Shown: in pieces, positions 44,705-54,144 of the stretch
How positions within the stretch are numbered: position 1 is the stretch's first letter
Layout: each line of letters begins with the position of its first letter
Source of the DNA: Caballeronia calidae
GTDB lineage: Bacteria > Pseudomonadota > Gammaproteobacteria > Burkholderiales > Burkholderiaceae
Assembly: GCF_900044055.2 (NCBI RefSeq)
Contig: NZ_FCOX02000020.1
Location: 60,491-124,490 of the forward strand
Reading direction: 5' to 3'
DNA: 64,000 nucleotides
Translations under genes and position numbers: made by a program
Notes under the pieces: model-generated
What the model was told of the DNA's origin: nothing
The model's input: only the letters and a program-made list of their open reading frames with translations
The model's database searches: none

Positions 44705-45222
44705 TCTGCGCGCCTCTGCGCTCCGCTGCGTTCACCTGCGGCTGTTCGGGTCGCGAAGCGGCGTTATATCGCTTTTCAAAAGTTAGAGGAGGTTTGGCGA
44801 TGAATCAGCAGCAAATCCTTCATCCCGTCATTGTCATGTTTATCCTGACCGGCACGGTTTGGCTGTTCATGTACATCAGACGCCTCGCCTATATTCTCGG
44901 CAACAAGATTGACGCACAGAGCGTGGCCACGCCCGAGCTTTTGAATTCAAGAATTCCCGCCAATATCAACAGCCCGTCCAACAATCTGAAAAATCTTTTC
45001 GAACTTCCGGTACTTTTCTATGCACTTTGTCTCGTTTTGATACTCACTCAAAGGGTCGACGAGGCCTACCTTTACGCCGCCTGGACCTACGTCGGTTTGC
45101 GCATCGTTCATAGCGCCATTCATTGCACGGTCAACATCGTCATGTGGAGATTCATCGTCTACGCCTTGTCGAGCCCTGTTCTGTGGCTGATGGTCATCAG
45201 GCTCGCACTGCAGATGCGTTAA
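44705..45222 (+). repeat. Segmental duplication, copy A (MAPEG gene plus upstream DNA)
   Basis: From about 44705 the DNA matches 53206-53718 nearly base for base, covering ~95 bp of upstream sequence (including GCGTTCACCTGCGG and GAAGCGGCGTTATATC) and the whole gene. Most changes are at third codon positions. Homology ends at the stop codon on the right. Confidence 0.85.
44800..45222 (+). CDS. MAPEG-family membrane protein, copy A
   Basis: The 140-residue protein has four TM helices (about 5-25, 62-80, 83-103, 115-137) and the MAPEG pattern of a first helix followed by the cytosolic stretch NSPSNNLKNLFELPVLFY, which in the family lies at the glutathione/lipid site. MAPEG proteins act in eicosanoid and glutathione metabolism; bacterial roles are mostly unknown. 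ATG 44800 has GAGGAGG upstream; an in-frame TTG two codons earlier is less likely. It is 97 % like copy B by eye. Confidence 0.85.
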   Translation: MNQQQILHPVIVMFILTGTVWLFMYIRRLAYILGNKIDAQSVATPELLNSRIPANINSPSNNLKNLFELPVLFYALCLVLILTQRVDEAYLYAAWTYVGLRIVHSAIHCTVNIVMWRFIVYALSSPVLWLMVIRLALQMR

Positions 45223-45246
45223 GACCTAAACAGATACTCCCGCGCG

Positions 45247-45629
45247 CAATGACAATGCAGCGCAAGACCAACGGCCCGTGCAGCTCGAGGTCACAGAGCC
45301 CGCTCGCGCTGCGGTCGCTGCGTAGATCGAGAAGGCCAAGCTGAGGTCCGACGAGTACCTTTTCCAAAGCCGCTTTTCTAGGTCGCCGCATATCTCAACG
45401 CGACAAAACGACCGGAAGGGGCATCAATGGGTTCCTGCGATCGGCCTCGATCTGACCGCTCACAGCGCACACTCTTTGCGTCGGACGAAGGCGACTTTGA
45501 TTTACAAGCGGACGAGGAACCTCGGAGCGATTCAACTTCTGCTTGGTCATAGCACTCGAAAGCACCGTTCGATATCTCGGAATAGAGGTCGACGATGCGC
45601 TCGAGATCTCCGATCAAACCGAGATCTAA
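45247..45629 (+). pseudogene. Tyrosine recombinase, catalytic C-terminus with frameshifts
   Basis: Pieced across frames: QRPVQLEVTEPARAAVAA, a stop, KLRSDEYLFQSRF, then AHSLRRTKATLIYKRTRN, then LGAIQLLLGHS, then EVDDALEIS in another frame and a stop at about 45629. HSLRR is the HxxR box and LLLGHS the second His box of tyrosine recombinases. Sequences like this are common in Burkholderia genomic islands. It lacks the N-terminus and is broken at least twice. Confidence 0.7.
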
Positions 45630-46433
45630 ATATTCGCCGCGACCGCACGACAGGCTGTTTGGCTCTGCAGCCACATTCGCGTTGGGGCACCGCTCCTCTC
45701 GGCCAATTTCTGCCCCTCGCCTGATTCGAAGCCCGGCCGCTCGAATGGCCGGTTCAATACCAAGGGGAGTCGAGCCGCCGATGGCGTCGAAATCACCGCG
45801 AGCGCAAATGCCGCATGGTGCGTTCATGCGCATTGTTGGAGCGGGCCAGAGAGCAGCCCAAGAGATCAAGAACCGGAAGGACTGCGCAAAGCCTTGAACC
45901 GGCGTGGTGCGCGCAATCTGCTGACCGCTCTGGAGTGAAGTGATCAAAGAATTTACGACTATCGTGCTGAACGGCTCGATGGCGCTCGTCGCTTGTGAGA
46001 CGAAGGTTGGCGTCTTGAACATGCCGCGTGGAAGTCGACATGCGGTCCTCATCCAGAAGTTCGTTTCCGGCTTCGATAAGACGTCGACGGTCGATAACTG
46101 CTTGGCCCAATACGTGCCCGTCCATCCGGGCACCCCCAGCCGCGCGGGGAACTCGTTCCAGTGCGGTAACGGCGCACCATTCAAGCGCGCCTGCTGTGCC
46201 CACCGCCTATAAAGTCATAGCACGAAAAAACCCGCTTGTGCTGCGCTTTGCTCGCTTCCTCGTGCGAAGCGCAACGTGCGTCAGCGCACATACTGAAATA
46301 AAGGTGAAAGGATTGGGTTCTATCGTAAATCCAGATTCGGCGGCCAAGGAACAGAGACAGGCATTTGCTAAATGCCCCTGTCGCTTGCAATACCGCTTTT
46401 GCAGGACAGCTCTTTTTTACCCGGAGGTTTTCG
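45630..46433. other. Stretch with open but unrecognised frames
   Basis: Both strands have open frames (about 270 codons on minus, about 90 on plus). Neither has a ribosome binding site, a known domain or clear codon bias, and each is the shadow of the other. I cannot assign a gene. It may be degraded island DNA linked to the recombinase remnant. Confidence 0.3.
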
Positions 46434-46745
46434 ATGCATAATCAAACAGACCCGGTCCATCTCGCGAACATGCAACAAGGCGATCTTGGTACCGGCATCT
46501 TCCTAATTCCGTGGTGCGATGCCGACGACTATGAATTCGGAGCGGTGCGGAAAGTCTTCAAAGAAAAAATCACATATGCGGAGTGCGTACTGCGCGGGCA
46601 GAACGCAGTTGCGTTTAAATGGATTCCACAAACGGTCGCGTCCGCGGCGGAGTTGCGTCAACATGACTGCCATGACGCCCCTTGCGCTAGGAGCTGCAAA
46701 CAACATGGATGTGCTTGTAACGACCTGACAGGCAGATGCAAATGA
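46434..46745 (+). CDS. Small protein with Cys-rich tail, first gene of a two-gene cassette
   Basis: I do not recognise this 103-residue protein. ATG 46434 has GGAGG 6 nt upstream. Residues 1-75 are soluble and acidic (GTGIFLIPWCDADDYEFGAV). The last 25 residues hold six cysteines and two histidines (CHDAPCARSCKQHGCACND), a pattern suited to metal binding or disulfides. There is no signal peptide, so metal binding is more likely. Its TGA overlaps the ATG of the next gene (ATGA), showing translational coupling. Function unknown. Confidence 0.6.
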   Translation: MHNQTDPVHLANMQQGDLGTGIFLIPWCDADDYEFGAVRKVFKEKITYAECVLRGQNAVAFKWIPQTVASAAELRQHDCHDAPCARSCKQHGCACNDLTGRCK

Positions 46746-47404
46746 CTGGCGGGTTAATTTCGACCGGATACATTGTGTTTGTCGGCGCGGCCTACTTTCT
46801 TTTGCGCAGACATTACGGGATTGACAGTGACAATTTTGCGAAGATCTTCCCTTCGATTGTTGCCGCGCTCACAAGTTTGCTAGCCGCAGTGATCGCGTAC
46901 GTGAACGTAAAACGTCAAGCAGAACTTTCTTTGAAGGTGGAACGATATAAGGCTGACCTTTCTAAGGAGGTCGAGGACTCAAAGCTCGAGCTGTCAACCA
47001 AGCTGGAACAAGCGAAATTCGTCCTGTCCGGCGATATCGAGGCTCTTAAAGTTCGCCTGACCGAAGAGAGTAACGCATACAGTGAGCTTCTTAAGGCCAT
47101 GGATATCTTTTACTACGCAATGGCCAAACTTGAAGAGGGAACTTATAAAGCAAAAGAAGCTAAAACACTGGATGACTCGCTAGGCTCATTTTCATATTAC
47201 TTGTATCGGCTAAACGAGGCGTGCCGGCCCCCTTTTGAGCAGTATTGGGAGCGTCTCCACTTTATACGGGAACGGTGTGAAGATCTTGCGACAGTTGAGG
47301 AGAAAAGAGAGCTTTGGCAGTCAACGGTAAGGGAGATCGCTGACTACCACGCTGATTTCGTCGCCGCGTTCAACGAGCATCACCGCGCTGGCCCAGGGTC
47401 GTAG
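46742..47404 (+). CDS. Membrane-anchored coiled-coil protein, second gene of the cassette
   Basis: The 220-residue protein has TM1 at about 5-23 (STGYIVFVGAAYFLLRR) and TM2 at about 37-57 (PSIVAALTSLLAAVIAYVNV), so both ends are probably cytoplasmic or both outside. A long coiled coil follows at about 60-105 (LKVERYKADLSKEVEDSKLE), then an alpha-helical domain of about 110 residues. Codon use is more AT-rich than neighbours. The layout resembles membrane-tethered sensor/effector subunits of small defence or stress cassettes, but no known domain is visible. Start taken at the ATGA overlap; 46736 is possible. Confidence 0.62.
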   Translation: MTGGLISTGYIVFVGAAYFLLRRHYGIDSDNFAKIFPSIVAALTSLLAAVIAYVNVKRQAELSLKVERYKADLSKEVEDSKLELSTKLEQAKFVLSGDIEALKVRLTEESNAYSELLKAMDIFYYAMAKLEEGTYKAKEAKTLDDSLGSFSYYLYRLNEACRPPFEQYWERLHFIRERCEDLATVEEKRELWQSTVREIADYHADFVAAFNEHHRAGPGS

Positions 47405-48571
47405 TTTGTAACGCATCGAGACGTCCTTGGATTTGCCTACCGACTACGGAACGATCAATTTTCCCATTTCCTCTTTGTCTCCGTCTTTGATGCGTTCTGA
47501 CGTCGGAAGCAGCCGATGATTCACGCGGCTTCCGCCTGAGCGTTGGCCTTGATTTATTCGCCTACGGCGGCGGCGCGCTTCTGGGCGTCAGCGATGCGCT
47601 GCCCTCGTTGCTCGCCTGCGCGAGCTTGTGCGCGGCTTTAGGTTTCGCCTTGCCCTTGTCGGCGGCGGCAAGGCTGTCGACAGTTTTCTTCGTGTGCTCC
47701 TCGACGGCGTAAATCCATTCGAATGGAACCCATATGGAGCGAGGCGAAAGAGGATTTGGCGATCAAACGCCGACGATACCGGCGGAAAATCACATGCGCG
47801 GCCGTTGCACTCCGTTAAGCGACGCTCGGCATAGAGAACGTCGAACGTCCGAAACGGGTCGATTTCACCCATTGGTAACCGTAGGTGATTGCTGTTTCGT
47901 GACTTTGCCCGAAGACCGGGCCGGGACCCTCGGGCTGTCACCGCATTGCATTGCTGGTTCACACTGTTTGCGGAGTCATGAGACGGCGAAACGGCCGGTT
48001 TGCGAGATGGAAGTTTATCCGCCGACGTAATCCAAGTAATCGTCGTTGCCACCAACCGCATTAAAAGGCTTCGCAACCGGTGGGCGGCCAGCAAGGGGCG
48101 TCAAGTTTAGCGCGCTGAGCGAAGACCCTTTTAGCGACGTCAGGCGCCGAGAACTCTAGATGCTTAACCCCGGACAACCTTTGTCGGTTCCCCCTCAAGA
48201 TTTCAACGGTAAGTCCGTTCCACTGATCGAGGCCACGAAAGACTATTCGCACATCCTTACCTCGACGGGAAACTTAGAACAGGTTGATTCTGTCATCCAT
48301 TGAAAAACCACGGTCGTGAGAATAAGCCATTCTCACAAGACTGCCCATGCTTGCACGACGCCATCCATCGAACCACACAAAAACCCGTACGGCGCACCCA
48401 TCCGCGTAGTTCTGCTCGCCTTGCCGCAGAAAAGGTCAGCATCAGTCATCCACCGGGATCCAGGCGAGGGCCGAGAGTAGAGCTCCCCAAAAACCATCGG
48501 CACCCGCCGAGAGAGCCCGAGCCCTCAGGGTTCGGGGCGACCTCTCTCTCCCAACTCGGAACCTCAGGGGC
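47405..48571. other. 1.2-kb region without a clear gene
   Basis: At 47567-47730 the minus strand reads AVEEHTKKTVDSLAAADKGK followed by a Lys/Ala-rich end, possibly the tail of a phasin-like gene. A perfect 8-bp inverted repeat GTGAGAAT-N5-ATTCTCAC lies at 48316-48336. A GC-rich hairpin at about 48508-48550 could terminate ompW. Nothing else recognised. Confidence 0.3.
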
Positions 48572-49309
48572 TCAGAACGTGTATCCCACCGACAAGAACG
48601 TCACGATCGGATCCAGCTTGAGCTTCGATTCGCTCTTGACCTGCCCAACGGCCGAGTTCGTAGTGAGCGTCGCGCGCGCGGACAGCCACATATACGACAC
48701 CGAGAACGCTGCCGACCAGTGTTTGCTGAAGTTATACGAAAGCCCGGCGTTCACGACCGGCGCGAACGAACTGCTGATATGCACGCTGGTGGGTCCCGTC
48801 AATGCGGTGCCGGTTTGCGGTGAATAGAGGAATGCGCCGTTGGCCATTTGCTGGCTCAGCTTGACGTCTGAATACCACACGTACGAGGCACCCGCGCCGA
48901 CATAGGGGCGGAACTTGCTCTGGGCATTCAGGAAGTAGTATTTGAGCAGTAGCGTCGGACTCCACTCGCGGGCCGTACCCAGTTCGCCCAATGGCCCGAG
49001 CGTGCCTTCGCCGGTGAGATGAAACTTGGGCGGCACGCCGGTCACCGCTTCGACGGCGATGTGATCGGTGACGAAGTACTGCAACGTCAAACCGAACGTG
49101 TCCGCATCGCTCACTGACGCGCTCGCGCCTTGTTTCGTGACAGTCTGGCCCAGCGCGGTGACGTTGAACGGGCCGCTCGAATCCTGCGGTGCGAAGTGCA
49201 GCCAGCCGGCACTGACCTGGAAATCGCCCGCCGACTGCGCATGTGCGCTCGTCACGCTCGCCATGCTTATTGTTGAAAGGGCGGCGCATGCAATGTATTT
49301 CAGCTTCAT
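48572..49309 (-). CDS. ompW: Outer-membrane protein OmpW
   Basis: The 245-residue protein has a signal peptide (1-24, ending AHA) and an eight-stranded beta-barrel pattern. OmpW-family marks include GDFQVSAGWLHFAP, AVEAVTGVPPKFHLTG, FRPYVGAGASYVWY and a C-terminal Phe (FLSVGYTF) for BAM recognition. OmpW forms a narrow hydrophobic channel for small apolar compounds. It lies 117 bp downstream of the diiron-protein gene on the same strand. Confidence 0.9.
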   Translation of the reverse strand: MKLKYIACAALSTISMASVTSAHAQSAGDFQVSAGWLHFAPQDSSGPFNVTALGQTVTKQGASASVSDADTFGLTLQYFVTDHIAVEAVTGVPPKFHLTGEGTLGPLGELGTAREWSPTLLLKYYFLNAQSKFRPYVGAGASYVWYSDVKLSQQMANGAFLYSPQTGTALTGPTSVHISSSFAPVVNAGLSYNFSKHWSAAFSVSYMWLSARATLTTNSAVGQVKSESKLKLDPIVTFLSVGYTF

Positions 49310-49426
49310 TTCTTCTCTTCTCGTTTCAGATTCAATCGGTGACAGGCGAGCGCGTCCACATCGCCTCAGTCACCAAGCTCAGGGCGATGAACGCACAACA
49401 AAGGAAAGCAATTGGACCGGCAGTCT

Positions 49427-50164
49427 CTACAGACAGCAGTCGAGACTTACCTTGAAATACTCGTAGCTCATTTCGATGCTGCGCTTCACGGCGTGCACCT
49501 CGTCCACGCCGGGGGCATTGCCGAGCAGCGTCGCGACGATCTCGAGCGCTTCCCACGGATGCGCGTCGTCGTAGTGCGCGTGCAGGCTAAGCCAGCGCAT
49601 GGCCTTGCGGCGCATCGATGTGGGAAAGCTGTTCGCGTAGGTGTCACTGCTGCAAACAAACGTCGACCACTCGCCGGTGACGCCTTCGATCGCGAAATTG
49701 GTGGCGGCGATGCTCGCGGCAAGCGAGTCACCGCTGCTACTCTTCCAGCACCAGTGAGAAAGTGCGTAGGCGAGGGACGGGCCACTGCCTTTCATCAAAG
49801 CCCGTTTATTGACATCGTGCGCTGCCGCCCAGTCGACCCAATAGTCAGCGTGGTTTTGCTCGACGCGGATATTGCGCGTCAGATAGCGCCGCGCCAGATC
49901 CTCGCCGCGCGAATGCCCGTAGCGCAGCTTCTGAAGATTCATAGCCATGTACTGTGGGAATTGCTCGACGACCGGCCAGCCGTTAACGAGAAACGCTTCG
50001 GCCTGTTTCGACGTCAGCTTTGCTTCGCGCATCGCGGCAAAGATGGGATGGACGACGACAGTTTGCTTGGTCTCGTTCGTTTCGGTCAGAACATCGCCCA
50101 ACCAGGCTGGGTAGCTGGCGATGTCCTTTAAGTCGCTGACCCGCTGAAAAGTGGGATCCAACAT
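49427..50164 (-). CDS. Haem-oxygenase-like diiron protein (HDO/TenA/CADD-like)
   Basis: The 245-residue all-helical protein carries likely iron ligands in the HDO pattern: Glu67, Glu102 and His105 (VEQNH), Glu160 (AIEGVTGEW), then His195, Asp199 and His202 (HAHYDDAHPWE; HxxxDxxH). Members of this family (CADD, BesC, SznF, UndA) do O2-dependent oxidations or C-C cleavages of amino or fatty acids. AGGAGG precedes ATG 50164. It begins 26 bp after the original end of the GGDEF-EAL gene, so the two were an operon. Substrate unknown. Confidence 0.75.
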   Translation of the reverse strand: MLDPTFQRVSDLKDIASYPAWLGDVLTETNETKQTVVVHPIFAAMREAKLTSKQAEAFLVNGWPVVEQFPQYMAMNLQKLRYGHSRGEDLARRYLTRNIRVEQNHADYWVDWAAAHDVNKRALMKGSGPSLAYALSHWCWKSSSGDSLAASIAATNFAIEGVTGEWSTFVCSSDTYANSFPTSMRRKAMRWLSLHAHYDDAHPWEALEIVATLLGNAPGVDEVHAVKRSIEMSYEYFKVSLDCCL

Positions 50165-50293
50165 CTCCTCCTACGTCGTTGCAAGAAATTCAACGTTCTG
50201 CGCCCAAAGGGCCGGTCGACCCACATGGAATCCCTGAACGAAATCCACGCCCATCGTGCTCAGCGCGCGCAGGATGGCTTCGTTCTCGACGTA

Positions 50294-52594
50294 TTACGCG
50301 ATGGTGAGACGCCCCATCGAATGGCCGATGTCGTTGATTGCCGCCACCATGTCTTTGCTAACGGCGTCCTTGAGCATGTCCTTGATGAATCCGCCGTCGA
50401 TCTTGATGTAATCGACCGGCAGATGCTTCAGATAGCCAAACGAGGACATGCCAGCACCGAAGTCGTCGAGCGAAAACTTGCAGCCGCGCTTCTTCAACTC
50501 GCGGATAAATCGCGCGGCGGCCGCGAGATTGGCAATCGCCGTGGTTTCGGTTACTTCGAAGCAGATGGACTCGGGGGCGATGGTGCTCAGTTCGAACTGG
50601 TCGGTCAGAAATTGGAGGAAGCGCTCGTCGCCGATCGACGCTCCCGACAGATTGATCGCATACTGAACGCCCTCGGGATTGCCTGTCCTGGCGAGCGTCG
50701 CAAACACGGCGCGCACGACCCAGCGGTCGATCGCGGACATCAGTCCGTACCGCTCGGCAGCGGGCAAAAAGTAGTGGGGCGATACGATCTTGCCGCCGTC
50801 GCCGACCATGCGCAGCAGCACTTCCATGTGACGTGGATGCTGCGCGGACTCGTCGAAACTGTCTGCACGCTGGACCGCGCGGACCTCCTGAGCGTAGAGG
50901 CAAAAGCGATTGTTCGCCAATGCGTCCTTGATACGACCACACCATGACATGGCGCTCGCATGACGCGTGAGTTCCTTGTCGCCGCGCACGGCCAGGTGCA
51001 CGCGATCGCGCCCGCGCTCCTTGGCGAGATAGCAGGCGATATCGCCGAAGCGCATCGCGGTCTCCATATCGAGCCCGCGCAGATCGACCAAACCGATGCT
51101 CACGCTCGTCGACAACGTGTGTGTCTCGCACGACCACTGGAACGCGGCGACCTCTTGCCTGAGGCGCTCGGCAATTTTCATCGCGGATTGCTCGTCGCAA
51201 TCGGACATGAGCGCGGCGAACTCGTCGCCGCCCAAGCGCGCAAGCGCATCCTCTTCACGAAGGCAATGCCTGAAGAGGGCCGCCACCTCACGCAGCATGG
51301 TGTCGCCCGCCGCGTGGCCGTAGGTATCGTTGACCACTTTGAACTGGTCAAGGTCGAGGATCATCAGCATGCAGGGGCGCTGCGCGCGCTCGATGTCCGA
51401 TTGCGCGTCGAACAATGCGGACAGGCGCCGCTCAAACTCCGTGCGATTGAACAAGCCTGTCAAGCCATCGTGCGACGCCTGCCACGAAAGATTCGAAACG
51501 TATTCGCGCTCGCGGGTCATGTTCCGTAGCAGCAGCACGGCGCCGGTGATCGTATCGGACGTATCGTGCACGACGGACGTGATGGCTTGAACCACGGTCT
51601 CTGTGCCCTGTCGGTTGGTGAGCACGAGATCGGTGCTCGGGTCCCACGGCTCGGGGCCGCGCAACGCCTGTTCGATCGGATCAACGGGACGTCGGTCCCA
51701 TTCGCGCGCGATGGAGACGATTGCAGTCAACTCGTGCCTCACGCAGCCGTCGGCTTCGCGACAGAAGAGGCGCTCTGCGGCGGGATTGATGAATTCAACG
51801 AGACCCGTTGGCCCGACTGAAACGACGGCCTCGCCGATCGAGCCGAGCGTGGCTTTCGCGCGCGCTTCGCTCCGCCTCAACGCGTGCTCTGAGGCAAGTC
51901 GCGCGGTAATGAAGCGGCGGGCATACCACACGGACAAGGTAACCAGGAGCGCCGCAACGACGACGTTGATGCCGAAGAGTAACAACGCAGTTTTTCGGAA
52001 CGCGGAGCCCAGCACGTCGGCGAATGCGCGCGAAACTGGCGCAATCGCCGAATTGATGTTCCAGATTTCGCCCGTCAAGAGCTCGACGTCGATCTGGCCG
52101 GGTGCGCCGGCGGACTTGGCGACGCGCAGTCTTTGGCCGGTTGCGACAAGCTGGTCGACGAGCGCGTCGCCGCGTGTCCAATACGTGACAGCGTGTTCAA
52201 AGTAGCTGTCGCGGCGGAAGGTCCGGAAGACCCAGATGACCGCGCTGACGTCGGCGGGATCGACGCCGCTTTCGAGGAGCGCCTGTCGGGCCGTACTGAG
52301 ATCGGGATCCAGACCTTCGAGCGCGAGCCGGGCACGCTTCAGATTGAGCGGATAGGCGATCGCACTCTCATATTGGCGAAAGGCTTCTTCGTCACCGGCC
52401 TGTGCATAGCGGATGAGATAGAAGACTGCGTCCTTTTGGCCTTTCGACCACGTGCTCTCACCACCGATATACGCGCGAACAGACGACATGATCGAGAGGC
52501 TCGTCGCGACAAGCGCAAGCAGCGAGGCAACGACTGCCAAAAACGGCCATGTAGTCTTGAACAACTGTCGATTGGTCTTCGATGCCGCCGGCAT
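50294..52594 (-). CDS. GGDEF-EAL (PAS) cyclic-di-GMP protein with a truncated EAL domain
   Basis: The 766-residue protein starts at ATG 52594 (AAGG upstream). It has TM1 (about 17-37), a periplasmic sensor, TM2 (about 205-225), PAS (about 245-360), GGDEF at 455-459 with an intact I-site RxxD at 446-449, and an EAL domain with the signature as EVL (591-593). A TAA at 50294-50296 sits at the Glu codon of the conserved AExVE motif. In-frame homology (YVENEAILRAL; DFVQGFHVG) then continues to a TGA at 50190. The cyclase should work; phosphodiesterase activity is probably lost. Confidence 0.88.
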   Translation of the reverse strand: MPAASKTNRQLFKTTWPFLAVVASLLALVATSLSIMSSVRAYIGGESTWSKGQKDAVFYLIRYAQAGDEEAFRQYESAIAYPLNLKRARLALEGLDPDLSTARQALLESGVDPADVSAVIWVFRTFRRDSYFEHAVTYWTRGDALVDQLVATGQRLRVAKSAGAPGQIDVELLTGEIWNINSAIAPVSRAFADVLGSAFRKTALLLFGINVVVAALLVTLSVWYARRFITARLASEHALRRSEARAKATLGSIGEAVVSVGPTGLVEFINPAAERLFCREADGCVRHELTAIVSIAREWDRRPVDPIEQALRGPEPWDPSTDLVLTNRQGTETVVQAITSVVHDTSDTITGAVLLLRNMTREREYVSNLSWQASHDGLTGLFNRTEFERRLSALFDAQSDIERAQRPCMLMILDLDQFKVVNDTYGHAAGDTMLREVAALFRHCLREEDALARLGGDEFAALMSDCDEQSAMKIAERLRQEVAAFQWSCETHTLSTSVSIGLVDLRGLDMETAMRFGDIACYLAKERGRDRVHLAVRGDKELTRHASAMSWCGRIKDALANNRFCLYAQEVRAVQRADSFDESAQHPRHMEVLLRMVGDGGKIVSPHYFLPAAERYGLMSAIDRWVVRAVFATLARTGNPEGVQYAINLSGASIGDERFLQFLTDQFELSTIAPESICFEVTETTAIANLAAAARFIRELKKRGCKFSLDDFGAGMSSFGYLKHLPVDYIKIDGGFIKDMLKDAVSKDMVAAINDIGHSMGRLTIA

Positions 52595-53205
52595 ATCGAG
52601 CCTTGTTATCGGTTTCTCTGCACATGGCGACAAAAAGCGTCCCGCCGCAAGGCGCCGTCGAATTATTTCGAACGATCGTCTTTTGCGGTGAAGTCTGTCG
52701 CTTCGATTTATAACGGCGCGAGGAATATGAACTTGAGGCTCTACTCGAAAACCTCAAGGGCCGAATAGTACCTGCAAGAAGCCGATCAAAGGATTTGATA
52801 ATAAGAAAGAGTGCGAACTGTTGTTTTTATCCACTGAGCATATTGTTGCTCCTTCGAATGTGTTCGCGGCCATGCAGAGGCTGGAAAACCCTCGGCTATT
52901 CAAGAGCGATCGTGCGAATTTAATGTAGTAGGTGATTACCTTGTTCAATGTCCGCATAGCTCAATACCGGCTAGCGCTTGCATCGTAATTCGCGAAACTT
53001 CGCGAAATTCGTGTCAAGTACGTGGGATATCGAAGGTAAAGATGAGGTCTGTGAACATTCCAACAATGCCAGTGGCAGGAGAGCTGTTCCCTACGCTCTT
53101 GCCGATGTCGTGTTCGCCCCGCCGGGTTGACGCATCCGTTTGTCTATCGCGACGGCCTGTTCCATCATGTTGAACGGCTGCGGCTCTGCCTGTGTTTAGG
53201 GAAAG
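52595..53205. other. Intergenic region, no gene seen
   Basis: AT-richer than average. It should hold the promoter of the GGDEF-EAL gene. No other structure noticed. Confidence 0.35.
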
Positions 53206-53718
53206 CTGCGCGCCTCCGGGCTTCGCTGCGTTCACCTGCGGTTTTGGTCGCGAAGCGGCGTTATATCACTTTTCAAAAATAGAAGAGGTTTGGCGATGAA
53301 TCAGCAACTAATTCTTCATCCCATCATTGTCATGTTTATCCTGACCGGCACGGTTTGGCTGTTCATGTACATCAGGCGCCTCGTCTATATTCTCGGCAAC
53401 AAGATAGACCCACAGAGCGTGGCCACGCCCGAGCTTTTGAATTCAAGAATTCCCGCCAATATCAACAGCCCGTCCAACAATCTGAAAAATCTTTTCGAAC
53501 TTCCAGTACTTTTCTATACCCTTTGTCTCGTTTTGATATTCACTCAAAGGGTCGATGAGGCCTACCTTTATGCTGCCTGGACATATGTCGGTTTGCGCAT
53601 CCTTCATAGCGCCATTCATTGCACGGTCAACATAGTCATGTGGAGATTCATAGTCTACGCCTTGTCGAGCCTTGTTCTGTGGCTGATGGTCATCAGGCTC
53701 GCACTGCAGATGCGGTGA
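53206..53718 (+). repeat. Segmental duplication, copy B
   Basis: Matches 44705-45222 from about 95 bp upstream of the MAPEG start to its stop codon. Small indels in the leader and about 20 substitutions in the gene show the copies are not brand new. Confidence 0.85.
53296..53718 (+). CDS. MAPEG-family membrane protein, copy B
   Basis: The 140-residue protein is nearly identical to the product of 44800-45222, differing at a handful of conservative positions (for example QQLILHPII for QQQILHPVI, LVYILG for LAYILG, KIDPQSV for KIDAQSV). All four TM helices and the NNLKNLFELPVLFY stretch are kept, and most base changes are silent, so both copies appear to be under selection. AGAAGAGG precedes the ATG. 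Confidence 0.85.
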   Translation: MNQQLILHPIIVMFILTGTVWLFMYIRRLVYILGNKIDPQSVATPELLNSRIPANINSPSNNLKNLFELPVLFYTLCLVLIFTQRVDEAYLYAAWTYVGLRILHSAIHCTVNIVMWRFIVYALSSLVLWLMVIRLALQMR

Positions 53719-54144
53719 GACCTTATCCGTTCGTGTGCTCGAAGCGATGCTGCCCGTTCGTTTTTCCACGCTTCGCTCGAGCGCTTGTCGCAAACGTTCA
53801 TCGCTGACGCCCACTGTCCGAAGCGCTGCGTGGATTGTCTTCAGGCGCATAGTCGGCGCATCGGACGGGCGTGGTGCCGATATTCCACGCCCCGACGGCG
53901 AAAGTCACGTCGTAATGCCTCGTTGCCGCGACACATGTGTGTGCCGTTGTTCTACAAATCCGCAAATTGGGCGAGCGGAGCGACATTGGGCCAATATGCG
54001 AGAGATTCGGACGCCGCGCGACGGGCCGCCGCAACCCATCGGTGAGCGCGAGCGCGTACCAAACCGCAAACCATGCACCCCGACCCTGATCCCATGCCTA
54101 GATTCCATGAGGACGGCTTAGCCTTCTTGCTTTGACGCTGGCCC
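53719..54144. other. Stretch downstream of MAPEG copy B, no gene assigned
   Basis: Minus-strand frames follow the antitoxin remnant where a RES-type toxin could have been, but I see no RES motif. Confidence 0.3.

Noticed and set aside
45378..46184. Minus-strand frame of 268 codons
   Set aside because: Covers the integrase remnant on the other strand, has no ribosome binding site and no recognisable fold.
50225..50947. Plus-strand frame of 240 codons
   Set aside because: Antisense of the EAL domain; composition of a shadow frame.
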